Below, piece after piece: positions 1-5,917 of a stretch of 5,917 bases of DNA. Each line of letters begins with the position of its first letter. Within the stretch, counting starts at the first letter, position 1. Both the position numbers and the translations under genes were made by a program. Where the stretch lies: contig JAHEZB010000165.1 of the NCBI GenBank assembly GCA_023251285.1, forward strand, positions 1 through 5,917. The letters are read 5' to 3'. The notes below the pieces were generated by a model. That model made no database searches and was not told where the DNA came from. It worked only from the letters and a program-made list of their open reading frames with translations. The stretch comes from Chitinophagaceae bacterium (GTDB taxonomy: Bacteria; Bacteroidota; Bacteroidia; Chitinophagales; Chitinophagaceae).

Positions 1-1889
1 GACAAGGGAATTCCTACGCCTGCAAACGCCCGCAAAGCAATGGCAGATTTGGCATGATTGATTGTATAAACATATTCTACGTCTGTTTTTATAAATTCCT
101 TTAAATATTTATTGAAAAAATTTCCTGTCTGTGCGTTCTTATTTTTTTCTTTTAAAAGATCCCATGGCAATCCTGATTCTTCGAAGTTGATTTTTAAATT
201 GGTGATTAATTTGGGATTTCTTGGATTAGCTTTTACCAGGTTATAACTGATTGCAGAACCCATTACCAGGGCAGTGTTGAACGAATATTTTAAAAAAGGA
301 TTTTCATTTAATGTACTGTCAAAACTCGCTGAACGATTATATAAACGCCGGTAATCAAAATTAAAAAGCTTCAAACTCCATAGGTGTTTTGTATTGTTGG
401 TCCAGTTAAAACCATAGGCAGTATTAAACACCTGTTGATTAAAAAAATCAATGCGATTTATGAGAGAAATATTTGTATTGATGAATGATTGATTGGTAAT
501 TAAATTTCTATTGTTATAAACTCCGAGCGGGAAAATGAATTTTGGAAACAACAAGGTATTTGAATAACTCAATTCATTTGAATTGATAAAAGTACCACTG
601 CTGTTTCTGTGAGAAGTATTAAATTCGACACCCGCTTTTATTCCATTAGTCATCCGTATCGCAGATTTGGCAAGGTTTCTATCAGTAACTGATAAATTTA
701 AAGACAGACCCAAAAGATTTCCTGAGGCAGAAGTAGTAAGGCTGCTGGTAGCATTATTTGCTGAATAACTCATTTCAATGTTCCCTTCAAAAGCATATTT
801 TTTCAAAGGAATTAATTTAACCACCATATTCAGGAGATTGGTATCCTTTTGTTCAATGATATCAATCGTTGGGCTTTCCCACACACCCAATTTGTACAAA
901 TCATTTATTGTTTTAAAATAATCATCCTGGCGAAAAACATTTCCTTTTTTTATGGCAATATTTCTGCGCAATAATGAAAATTTAAAAAGTTTCCGATGAA
1001 ATTTGGCTGTATAATTTTTAAACGTACGAACCTGTAAGTTGCTGTCCGTGTATTCATCGCCCGGTACATAATCGGGCAATACATAAATATGATTGATATA
1101 ATATTTCTGCAAATTGCTGCTGTCCGGCAAATTATTTAACTGAAATCCAAGCCGGATCTTTGGATTTTTTCGCTGCTGATTGGCTTCTGCCAGTAAACGT
1201 AATTGCTCAAATGGATCTTCTGAAACACTTGTCAATGCTGCAATTGTAGTATCACCGGTTGCCCTTATTTCGTCAGCAGTAAATTTATAATACCCGTTAT
1301 TTTTATAAAGATTTACGAGCCGGTTTGTTTCCTGCAGAATGCCACTTTTGGTGATTGGCGTATTGGGCTGAAGCAGCGATTCTTTTTTTGTGGAAACTGC
1401 CAGTTGTTCCAGCTCAGGTTTTGTAAAGAGATAAGCCAAAGTGTCTATCATGGTGCGTTTTCCAGCGTCCACGTTGTAGGTAACTGTAACTCTTTCCTGG
1501 TTTTTTTTTCTTGTGACCGTATCAAAAGAATAGGAAATATCCGGACTGTAAAAACCAAGATTTTGCAAAGCTGCTGCCATATTTGCCGCAGATTGAGCCA
1601 CCGCATTTGTATCAAAAACAGGCGGGTCGGGAAGATAATGAAAAATAAAAAATTTATCTTTCACCATCACTTTTGCGCTGTCATCCAATTGAGTGCTTAA
1701 TCTTGATTTGATGCTGACCTTTTCGTCTTTACTTACGTTGTTTGCTTTCAGCTTTATATTATTTTTAAAAATGAAGGGAACATTTTTTTGATATTTTTGA
1801 ACAATTGTACAACTCGAAAAAAAGAAGATAGTAAAAAAAAATTTCAGGAAAAATAAGACGGAAGTTTTCACAGAGTTGTTCCCTTTCAT
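1..1889 (-). CDS. tamL: TamL-like BamA-family outer-membrane lipoprotein (3' end cut off)
   Basis: A single minus-strand frame stays open from an ATG at 1889-1887 to the window edge, giving 629 codons with no stop; the C-terminus lies outside. Residues 1-27 are a basic start, a Phe-rich hydrophobic stretch and a lipobox (F24-S25-S26-C27), so the protein should be exported and lipidated at Cys27. Roughly residues 30-350 look like POTRA repeats, with typical helix-turn signatures (NRLVNLYKNNGYYKF near 190-205 and NDLYKLGVWESPTID near 330). From about 363 the sequence alternates as beta-strands (KYAFEGNIEMSYS) and reads to FAGVGIPL, just before the expected conserved barrel-lid motif. A BamA fold with a lipid anchor is the Bacteroidota TamL type, thought to work with TamB in outer-membrane assembly or lipid transport; family members are about 750-850 residues, so some 120-200 are missing. 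Other BamA/TamA-family paralogues are possible. The start is supported by the signal peptide directly after it. Confidence 0.85.
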   Translation of the reverse strand, partial: MKGNNSVKTSVLFFLKFFFTIFFFSSCTIVQKYQKNVPFIFKNNIKLKANNVSKDEKVSIKSRLSTQLDDSAKVMVKDKFFIFHYLPDPPVFDTNAVAQSAANMAAALQNLGFYSPDISYSFDTVTRKKNQERVTVTYNVDAGKRTMIDTLAYLFTKPELEQLAVSTKKESLLQPNTPITKSGILQETNRLVNLYKNNGYYKFTADEIRATGDTTIAALTSVSEDPFEQLRLLAEANQQRKNPKIRLGFQLNNLPDSSNLQKYYINHIYVLPDYVPGDEYTDSNLQVRTFKNYTAKFHRKLFKFSLLRRNIAIKKGNVFRQDDYFKTINDLYKLGVWESPTIDIIEQKDTNLLNMVVKLIPLKKYAFEGNIEMSYSANNATSSLTTSASGNLLGLSLNLSVTDRNLAKSAIRMTNGIKAGVEFNTSHRNSSGTFINSNELSYSNTLLFPKFIFPLGVYNNRNLITNQSFINTNISLINRIDFFNQQVFNTAYGFNWTNNTKHLWSLKLFNFDYRRLYNRSASFDSTLNENPFLKYSFNTALVMGSAISYNLVKANPRNPKLITNLKINFEESGLPWDLLKEKNKNAQTGNFFNKYLKEFIKTDVEYVYTINHAKSAIALRAFAGVGIPL

Positions 1890-1901
1890 AATAAAAAAGC
1901 C

Positions 1902-2654
1902 ATGTTGAGCAAAAAGATTGTCAAATATATTCAAAGTTTGAGCCATAAAAAATTCCGTGACGAAGAAGGCGTTTTTATTGCTGAAGGACCAAAGGTTGTT
2001 TCAGAATTTTTATCTGCAGAAATAATAGAATGCAAAATAATTTGTGCAGAAAAAGAATGGCTTTTTGAAAACGAAATTTTATTAAAAAATATAAACCTCG
2101 AAAATGTTTTTGAGATGGATGAACATTGGCTGAAAAGTATTTCTCTTTTGAAAACACCGAATAAAGTAGCTGCAGTTTTTACGAAAAAACCGCCAGTTGA
2201 AAATCAAAATCTTCATGACAGAATTTCACTGATGTTGGACGATTTACAGGACCCGGGAAATATGGGGACCATCATCAGGATTGCCGATTGGTTTGGAGTT
2301 GAAAATATTATTTGTAGTGAGCACAGTGTGGATTGCTATAATCCAAAAGTGGTACAATCCACTATGGGCAGCCTTCTGAGAGTGAATCTTATTTATACCA
2401 ATTTGAAATTATTTATGAAAAAAAATAAGCACATACCATTCTACGCTGCTTCTTTATCGGGGGTTTCTGTGTTTAAATTGCCGAAAATAACTCAGGGAAT
2501 TTTTTTAATCGGAAACGAGTCAAAAGGATTGAGCGAAGAAATTTTAAAATCTGCTTCGCAAAAAATTACGATTCCAAAAGCAGGTCATGCAGAATCATTA
2601 AATGCTGCAGTGGCAACCGGCATCATCTTATCACAGGTTGTTTTTCATTCGTGA
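1902..2654 (+). CDS. SpoU/TrmH-family RNA 2'-O-methyltransferase
   Basis: This 250-residue protein has the two-domain layout of SpoU/TrmH (SPOUT-class) enzymes, which transfer a methyl group from S-adenosylmethionine to a ribose 2'-OH in rRNA or tRNA in the cytoplasm. Residues about 5-95 form the RNA-binding substrate domain (LSHKKFRDEEGVFIAEGPKV). The catalytic knot domain follows with all three family motifs: motif 1 at 113-132 (LDDLQDPGNMGTIIRIAD, with N120 and R126), motif 2 at 200-212 (IFLIGNESKGLSE, with N205, E206 and G209) and motif 3 at 222-245 (ITIPKAGHAESLNAAVA, with E231, S232 and N234). Length is normal for the family. The ATG is preferred because the family's usual N-terminal phrase begins right there, although the frame stays open upstream to 1857 without another likely start. 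Target nucleotide cannot be read from sequence; RlmB-like 23S rRNA modification is one option. Divergent from tamL, so transcribed separately. Confidence 0.93.
   Translation: MLSKKIVKYIQSLSHKKFRDEEGVFIAEGPKVVSEFLSAEIIECKIICAEKEWLFENEILLKNINLENVFEMDEHWLKSISLLKTPNKVAAVFTKKPPVENQNLHDRISLMLDDLQDPGNMGTIIRIADWFGVENIICSEHSVDCYNPKVVQSTMGSLLRVNLIYTNLKLFMKKNKHIPFYAASLSGVSVFKLPKITQGIFLIGNESKGLSEEILKSASQKITIPKAGHAESLNAAVATGIILSQVVFHS
1922..1953 (-). promoter_or_regulatory. candidate tamL promoter inside the methyltransferase gene
   Basis: On the minus strand, 1929-1922 reads TATATTTG, a full match to the Bacteroidota -7 consensus TAnnTTTG. A TTTT-containing run ends 17 nt upstream, a weak match to the -33 TTTG/TTG element. 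Transcription would start near 1916-1917, leaving a leader of about 27 nt before the tamL ATG at 1889. Because the two divergent start codons are only 12 bp apart, the tamL promoter must lie in the methyltransferase coding region, which fits. The match is by eye only, and the -33 box is imperfect. Confidence 0.4.
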
Positions 2655-2746
2655 TTTCTAAAAATACAAAATCCCATTAAAACTTCGTTTACCGAAGTAA
2701 ATAACAATCATTGATAACTTACCTTTATCCAGTTTAAATAAAAAAT
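2655..2746 (+). other. short intergenic leader upstream of the oxidoreductase
   Basis: These 92 bp separate the methyltransferase from the oxidoreductase. They contain a small dyad (ACTTCG 2682-2687, five-base loop, CGAAGT 2693-2698) without a following T-run, so it is not a convincing terminator. TACCTTTA at 2720-2727 differs in one base from the Bacteroidota -7 motif TAnnTTTG and sits about 20 nt before the ATG at 2747; no good -33 element was found at the expected distance. The region may carry a promoter for the two envelope-sugar genes, but read-through from the methyltransferase is equally possible. Confidence 0.3.
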
Positions 2747-3718
2747 ATGCTAAAAGTTGGAGTATTTGGGGTTGGCCATTTAGGAAAATTTCATTTGAAT
2801 AACTGGAAAGAAATAGAAGGCGTCAAATTGATTGGATTTTTTGATCCTTCTGACTTGAATGCGAACGACGTAAAAAACGAATACGGTTTAAAAAGATTTA
2901 AAAAAGCCGATGATTTGATTGAAGCTTGTGATGCAATCGATATTGTGGCGCCCACAACCGAACATTTTGAATTGTGTAAAAAGGCCATTCTAAAAAGCAA
3001 ACATGTGTTTGTTGAAAAACCTTTATGCAACACAATGGGAGAAGCAAAGGAAATAGTGAAACTGGCAAAAGAAGCAAACATCAAGTTCCAGGTTGGACAT
3101 GTGGAGCGTTTCAATCCGGCGCTGCTGGCGGCAAAAGAACACGAACTGAATCCGATGTTTATTGAAGTGCACCGTCTTTCTCAATTCAATCCACGTGGTA
3201 CAGATGTGAGTGTAATTTTGGATTTAATGATCCACGACATTGATATTATTCTTTCGTTGGTAAAAAGTAATGTGAAAAATGTTTTTGCCAACGGCGTAAA
3301 TGTTTTAAGCGATACGCCGGATATTGCCAATGTGAGGATGGAATTTGACAATGGATGTGTGGCAAATCTTACTTCCTCGAGGATTAGTATGAAAAAAATG
3401 CGGAAGATGCGGTTGTTTCAAAGGGATTCTTATGTAGGAATAGATTTTTTAGAGAAAAAAACGGAGATCATTAAATACAAATCTCCGGAAGATAAAAATG
3501 TTTTTACTTTTGATATTGACACCAACCATGGCAAAAAAACGATTGCAATTGCAGCGCCTGTTGTGAAAGAGAGCAATGCTATAAAAATGGAATTACAGAG
3601 TTTTGTGAATGCGATTAATAATAACAAAACTACCGTCGTTACTGAGGTTGACGGCTTTCGTGCGATGGAAGTGGCACATTTGATTTTGGATAAGATCAAC
3701 CGGAACCAGATCGGGTAA
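2747..3718 (+). CDS. Gfo/Idh/MocA-family NAD(P)-dependent sugar(-nucleotide) oxidoreductase, GnnA-like
   Basis: The 323-residue protein opens with a Rossmann nucleotide-binding motif (VGVFGVGHLGKFH, residues 4-16), carries the family signature EKP at 90-92 (HVFVEKPLCNT), the following GHVERFNP segment at 117-124, and the C-terminal domain motif DLMIHDIDI at 159-167, whose H163 is a likely catalytic or substrate-binding residue. These enzymes oxidise a sugar hydroxyl using NAD(P). The run from GHVERFNP through FNPRGTDVSV, DIANVRMEF, ANLTSSR and KMRKMRLFQ closely recalls the branch often encoded among lipid A genes and the GnnA group, which oxidises UDP-GlcNAc at C3 ahead of amination. That substrate is inferred by memory of the family, not shown. 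No partner aminotransferase is in view. Length is normal, and the ATG is directly followed by the Rossmann strand. It ends 18 bp before the sugar-phosphate transferase, so they probably share a transcript and a role in envelope glycan or lipid A synthesis. Confidence 0.92.
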   Translation: MLKVGVFGVGHLGKFHLNNWKEIEGVKLIGFFDPSDLNANDVKNEYGLKRFKKADDLIEACDAIDIVAPTTEHFELCKKAILKSKHVFVEKPLCNTMGEAKEIVKLAKEANIKFQVGHVERFNPALLAAKEHELNPMFIEVHRLSQFNPRGTDVSVILDLMIHDIDIILSLVKSNVKNVFANGVNVLSDTPDIANVRMEFDNGCVANLTSSRISMKKMRKMRLFQRDSYVGIDFLEKKTEIIKYKSPEDKNVFTFDIDTNHGKKTIAIAAPVVKESNAIKMELQSFVNAINNNKTTVVTEVDGFRAMEVAHLILDKINRNQIG

Positions 3719-3736
3719 TTTTAATTTTATTTTACT

Positions 3737-5131
3737 TTGCAAAACCGCTTACACATTAGATTTTATGCATTAGGCGATTTACTTGCATCTGTTATTGCGT
3801 GGATTCTTTTTTATTGGATCCACAGGCATCTTGGGGGAGAAAGTTTTGCGTTTAGCAAAAAATTTATTTTTGGTTTGATATTTTATCCGCCCGGATATTT
3901 GCTTTTATATCACCTTTCCGGAACTTACAAAAATCTTTACTACAAATCAAGATTGCTTGAATTGTTCTCTACTTTTTTAGCCACATTTCTTGGAAGTATT
4001 ATCCTGTTTTTTATTTTCTTATTTTATAAAAAACATCAAAATCTAAGCACTTTCTACACTCAGTTTTTTCTACTGTTTGCTCTTCAGTTTGTAATTACCT
4101 ATTTGATCCGGTTTTTGTTTTTAAGTAAAGCGCATAGCCAATTACAACATGAAGAAGTATGGTTTAATACATTAATTACCGGTAATCCGCAAAAAGCGGA
4201 AGAACTGTTTCATTCAATAAAATCGAATAAGGAAAAAAGCGGCTATCGCATCTGTGGGTTTGTTTCTTCAGAACAACAAAATAACCGTCAATGGAATGGA
4301 GAAATTTCTTTTTTGGGAAATATAAATGCCCTAAAAAATGCGATAGATAAATACGCAATTAGTGAAGTGCTCATTGCGTTGGACAAAGAGGAGAGAGAGG
4401 AAGTCGAAAAAATTTTGCAATTGCTTGCAGAAAAAGAAGTGAATGTAAAAATGGTGCCCGATAAAATTGACATTCTAACCGGAAGTGTAAGGACGACCAA
4501 TATTATGGGAACGCCACTGATAGAAATTCATACCGGGTTGATGAACGCATGGCAGCAAAATGTAAAACAATTGGTTGATATTATAATTTCAGTTTTTGCG
4601 ATTGTTGTTCTTTCACCATTGCTTTTATACACGGCAATTAGGACAAGATTTTCATCAAAAGGAAACATTTTTTATTCGCAGGAACGAATTGGTCATAAAG
4701 GCAAAAAATTTTTTATTTACAAATTCAGGTCGATGATAACCGATGCAGAAAAGAACGGGCCGATGCTGAGCAGTGATCATGACGAAAGAATCACAAAATG
4801 GGGAAAGATCATGCGGCGTTGGAGATTGGATGAACTGCCCCAATTGTGGAACGTGATAAAAGGAGAGATGAGCCTGGTAGGTCCTCGACCCGAAAGAAAA
4901 TATTATGCAGACAAGATTATTGAAAATCATCCTGAATATAAAATACTATTAAAAGTAAAACCGGGAATTACCAGTTGGGGAATGGTGAAATTTGGCTATG
5001 CCGAAAATATGGATGAAATGATTGAACGAATGAAATATGATATAATTTACATCGAAAACATCTCGTTGGCCCTTGATTTTAAGATCATGATTCATACGAT
5101 CAGGATTATCCTGTTGGGGAAAGGAAAGTGA
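3737..5131 (+). CDS. polyprenyl-phosphate sugar-1-phosphate transferase (WbaP/WcaJ/ExoY-like, large form)
   Basis: This 464-residue inner-membrane enzyme should move a sugar 1-phosphate from a nucleotide sugar onto undecaprenyl phosphate, the first membrane step of capsule, exopolysaccharide or O-antigen synthesis. Hydrophobic segments at about 10-29, 43-61, 77-97 and 107-129 form the N-terminal four-helix bundle; 142-235 is the Rossmann-like cytoplasmic domain ([24 protein letters not shown]). The catalytic domain starts with a re-entrant helix (277-300, with the conserved S293-P294), then [19 protein letters not shown] (315-333), the Asp-Glu catalytic pair in RLDELPQL (D365, E366), [11 protein letters not shown] (376-386) and KPGITSWG (408-415). 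All expected parts are present at normal length. The start must be TTG at 3737: an in-frame stop lies at 3722-3724 and the first internal Met is residue 239, deep in the cytoplasmic domain. The sugar is unknown. It lies 18 bp after the oxidoreductase, suggesting cotranscription. Confidence 0.94.
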   Translation: MQNRLHIRFYALGDLLASVIAWILFYWIHRHLGGESFAFSKKFIFGLIFYPPGYLLLYHLSGTYKNLYYKSRLLELFSTFLATFLGSIILFFIFLFYKKHQNLSTFYTQFFLLFALQFVITYLIRFLFLSKAHSQLQHEEVWFNTLITGNPQKAEELFHSIKSNKEKSGYRICGFVSSEQQNNRQWNGEISFLGNINALKNAIDKYAISEVLIALDKEEREEVEKILQLLAEKEVNVKMVPDKIDILTGSVRTTNIMGTPLIEIHTGLMNAWQQNVKQLVDIIISVFAIVVLSPLLLYTAIRTRFSSKGNIFYSQERIGHKGKKFFIYKFRSMITDAEKNGPMLSSDHDERITKWGKIMRRWRLDELPQLWNVIKGEMSLVGPRPERKYYADKIIENHPEYKILLKVKPGITSWGMVKFGYAENMDEMIERMKYDIIYIENISLALDFKIMIHTIRIILLGKGK

Positions 5132-5408
5132 ACAGCAAAAGAAGAAATAATACTAATTGATATTTTCTTAAATTTTTAGTGAGAGACATTTAAAACAAAA
5201 GGCCTATACTCCTGTTGGTCTTTGCTCGATGCAGAGCAATTGGTCAAAAATTAAGGTAATATTTATTACTGCACCTGGTTTAGTTACTTGACTGCTTCTG
5301 CTATTTTATGAAATCTATTTTCAATTTTTAGTAAAAGTTTCAGTAAACTAAGAAATAGTCAATCTTTCGATTTTATTTTCAGTGTCTGGAGGTCTATACG
5401 GATTAGTT
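5132..5408. other. gene-less convergent intergenic region
   Basis: These 277 bp lie between the 3' ends of the sugar-phosphate transferase and the ferritin-like gene. No frame has a start codon plus a convincing product. The contents are a G+C-richer island around 5200-5245 with a hairpin (listed separately), a small dyad GTAAT-ATTT-ATTAC at 5256-5269, and two copies of the 10-mer AATTTTTAGT at 5171-5180 and 5323-5332. No canonical stem plus T-run terminator was found for either flanking gene, so how the two convergent transcripts end is unclear. Confidence 0.6.
5215..5245. repeat. hairpin flanked by 6-bp direct repeats
   Basis: A perfect 6-bp stem, TTGCTC (5222-5227) and GAGCAA (5234-5239), encloses the loop GATGCA. 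It is bracketed almost immediately by two copies of TTGGTC (5215-5220 and 5240-5245). No T-run follows on either strand, so it is not a standard intrinsic terminator. It could be part of a small RNA, a repeat-element remnant, or a structured 3' end of the sugar transferase mRNA; the sequence alone does not decide. Confidence 0.4.
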
Positions 5409-5723
5409 TTATTCGGAATTTTTTTCACCCTTTTTCCCCAATTTTACGATATCGCCGGATTTAAATAATATTGGCTCCAGCGTTTCTTTCCATTTCGGTA
5501 ATTTACGAAGAAGGAATTCAAGGTCCATACCAAAATGTTTAAATTCTTCTCCTTGTGCATTTTCCATAATAGCTTTGGCATCACTGTCTTTTTCAACAGA
5601 TATTCGTTGCTGATACCAATTAATGGCTTCTGATTCTTCCGTTAATGAGGCAAAAATTCTTGCGAGTGTTCTTGTCTCTTCGCTGAGTTCTTGTGGCGGT
5701 TCGTGATATTGATTAAATCCCAT
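5409..5723 (-). CDS. encapsulated-ferritin-like (EncFtn family) iron-binding protein
   Basis: This 104-residue protein aligns by eye to Rhodospirillum rubrum EncFtn, a two-helix half-ferritin that builds a ferroxidase site across a dimer interface and oxidises Fe(II), normally inside an encapsulin shell. The N-terminal HEPPQELSEET (7-17) matches the family opening. Helix 1 contains EESEAINWY (29-37), equivalent to E31/E32/E34/W38/Y39 of the R. rubrum protein; helix 2 contains EEFKH (59-63), equivalent to E62 and H65. So the metal-site residues are retained. A third helical part (66-88, LEFLLRKLPKWKETLEPILF) fits the family. The C-terminus ends in a charged tail (VKLGKKGEKNSE) with no recognisable encapsulin-targeting peptide of the LTVGSL type. 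No encapsulin gene lies downstream, where a convergent gene occupies the space; upstream there is a terminator and then the window edge. Likely its own unit. A generic ferritin-like or rubrerythrin-like protein is less likely. Confidence 0.86.
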   Translation of the reverse strand: MGFNQYHEPPQELSEETRTLARIFASLTEESEAINWYQQRISVEKDSDAKAIMENAQGEEFKHFGMDLEFLLRKLPKWKETLEPILFKSGDIVKLGKKGEKNSE

Positions 5724-5781
5724 TTGAATATAAATTTTAAAAAAATGAATTAAATTATTAGATTCAACTCAACAATTATTC

Positions 5782-5810
5782 CAAAGTAAGTTATAAACTT
5801 TAGTTGAAAA
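5782..5810 (-). promoter_or_regulatory. weak candidate promoter of the EncFtn-like gene
   Basis: On the minus strand, 5789-5782 reads TTACTTTG, one base off the Bacteroidota -7 consensus TAnnTTTG. A TTTT run at 5810-5807 lies 17 nt upstream as a poor -33 element. The predicted start near 5776 would give a leader of about 53 nt. The spacing equals that of the tamL candidate. An interrupted palindrome, AAGTT-ATA-AACTT (5788-5800), sits just upstream of the -7 box, where a regulator could bind. All of this is by eye. Confidence 0.25.
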
Positions 5811-5867
5811 ATTCTGGCTTTAAAAATCCAAAGAAAACTTGAAGGAGTGATATATTAACACCGGTAT

Positions 5868-5909
5868 AAAAAAAAATCCTGCAAAAAGCAGGACTTTATT
5901 ATTATTTTA
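5868..5909. terminator. intrinsic terminator, probably bidirectional, strongest on the minus strand
   Basis: A perfect 6-bp stem, TCCTGC (5877-5882) and GCAGGA (5888-5893), closes an AAAAA loop; after one mismatch the flanking A and T bases extend the pairing. Read on the minus strand, the stem is followed by nine T residues (A9 at 5868-5876 on plus), the classic intrinsic form. On the plus strand it is followed by a looser CTTTATTATTATTTTAT. No plus-strand gene in the window leads into it, so it most likely ends a minus-strand gene beyond the right edge and insulates the EncFtn-like gene from read-through. Confidence 0.8.
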
Positions 5910-5917
5910 TAAAAAAA

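Noticed and set aside
1404..1700. 98-codon plus-strand open frame starting MFQLRF
   Set aside because: It lies wholly antisense to tamL, has a Cys/His-rich random-looking composition and no recognisable domain, while the opposite frame continues a coherent signal peptide, POTRA and barrel sequence.
1792..1799. TATTTTTG as the methyltransferase promoter
   Set aside because: It matches TAnnTTTG but lies about 100 nt from the ATG in a T-rich part of tamL with no -33 element at the right distance; chance matches are expected there.
2682..2698. ACTTCG/CGAAGT hairpin as terminator of the methyltransferase gene
   Set aside because: The stem is only 6 bp and is followed by AAATAACAATC, with no T-run, so it does not meet the intrinsic terminator pattern.
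2791..3114. Minus-strand open frame opposite the oxidoreductase
   Set aside because: It is a shadow of the strongly supported Gfo/Idh/MocA gene, with no family resemblance of its own; the same applies to the minus-strand frames at 3430-3699 and 4176-4930.
5174..5291. Plus-strand open stretch in the gap (reads ...TPVGLCSMQSNWSK...)
   Set aside because: It has about 38 codons; the only internal ATG would leave about 20, and there is no ribosome-binding context or known match. It is better treated as part of the structured gap.
1..5917. CRISPR array, tRNA/rRNA gene, insertion sequence or phage genes
   Set aside because: No regularly spaced repeats, no tRNA-like cloverleaf with conserved arms, and no transposase or integrase motifs were seen on either strand.

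Overview
The window looks like chromosomal DNA from a Bacteroidota bacterium, most likely Sphingobacteriia/Chitinophagia or a relative. The reasons are its low G+C, A/T-rich leaders without clear Shine-Dalgarno sequences, a TAnnTTTG-type promoter motif, and a lipidated BamA-like outer-membrane protein of the TamL type. The phylum call is an inference from gene content and sequence style; no rRNA or other taxonomic marker is present.

Layout. (1) Positions 1-1889, minus strand: the first 629 codons of a TamL-like BamA-family lipoprotein, cut by the left edge inside the beta-barrel. (2) Only 12 bp away and divergent, 1902-2654 plus: a SpoU/TrmH-family RNA 2'-O-methyltransferase. (3) 2747-3718 plus: a Gfo/Idh/MocA oxidoreductase whose sequence most resembles the GnnA-like sugar-nucleotide branch. 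(4) 18 bp later, 3737-5131 plus: a large polyprenyl-phosphate sugar-1-phosphate transferase (WbaP/WcaJ/ExoY-like) that apparently starts with TTG. (5) 5132-5408: a gene-less gap with a small hairpin between direct repeats. (6) 5409-5723 minus, convergent with gene 4: a short encapsulated-ferritin-like (EncFtn) protein with all recognisable metal-site residues but no visible encapsulin-targeting tail and no encapsulin gene in view. (7) 5724-5917: its upstream region, closed by a strong hairpin terminator whose best U-tract faces the minus strand, so it probably ends a neighbouring minus-strand gene beyond the right edge.

How the genes fit together. Three of the five genes concern the envelope: outer-membrane protein/lipid assembly (TamL), sugar-nucleotide oxidation (Gfo/Idh/MocA) and the membrane step that loads a sugar phosphate onto the lipid carrier for polysaccharide or glycan synthesis. 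The last two are probably one transcription unit. The rRNA/tRNA methyltransferase is housekeeping. The EncFtn-like gene is a separate iron-handling unit. Most of the window is ordinary core genome. The points most worth a second look are the orphan EncFtn, the TTG start of the sugar transferase, the very tight divergent start pair, and the structured gap at 5171-5332.
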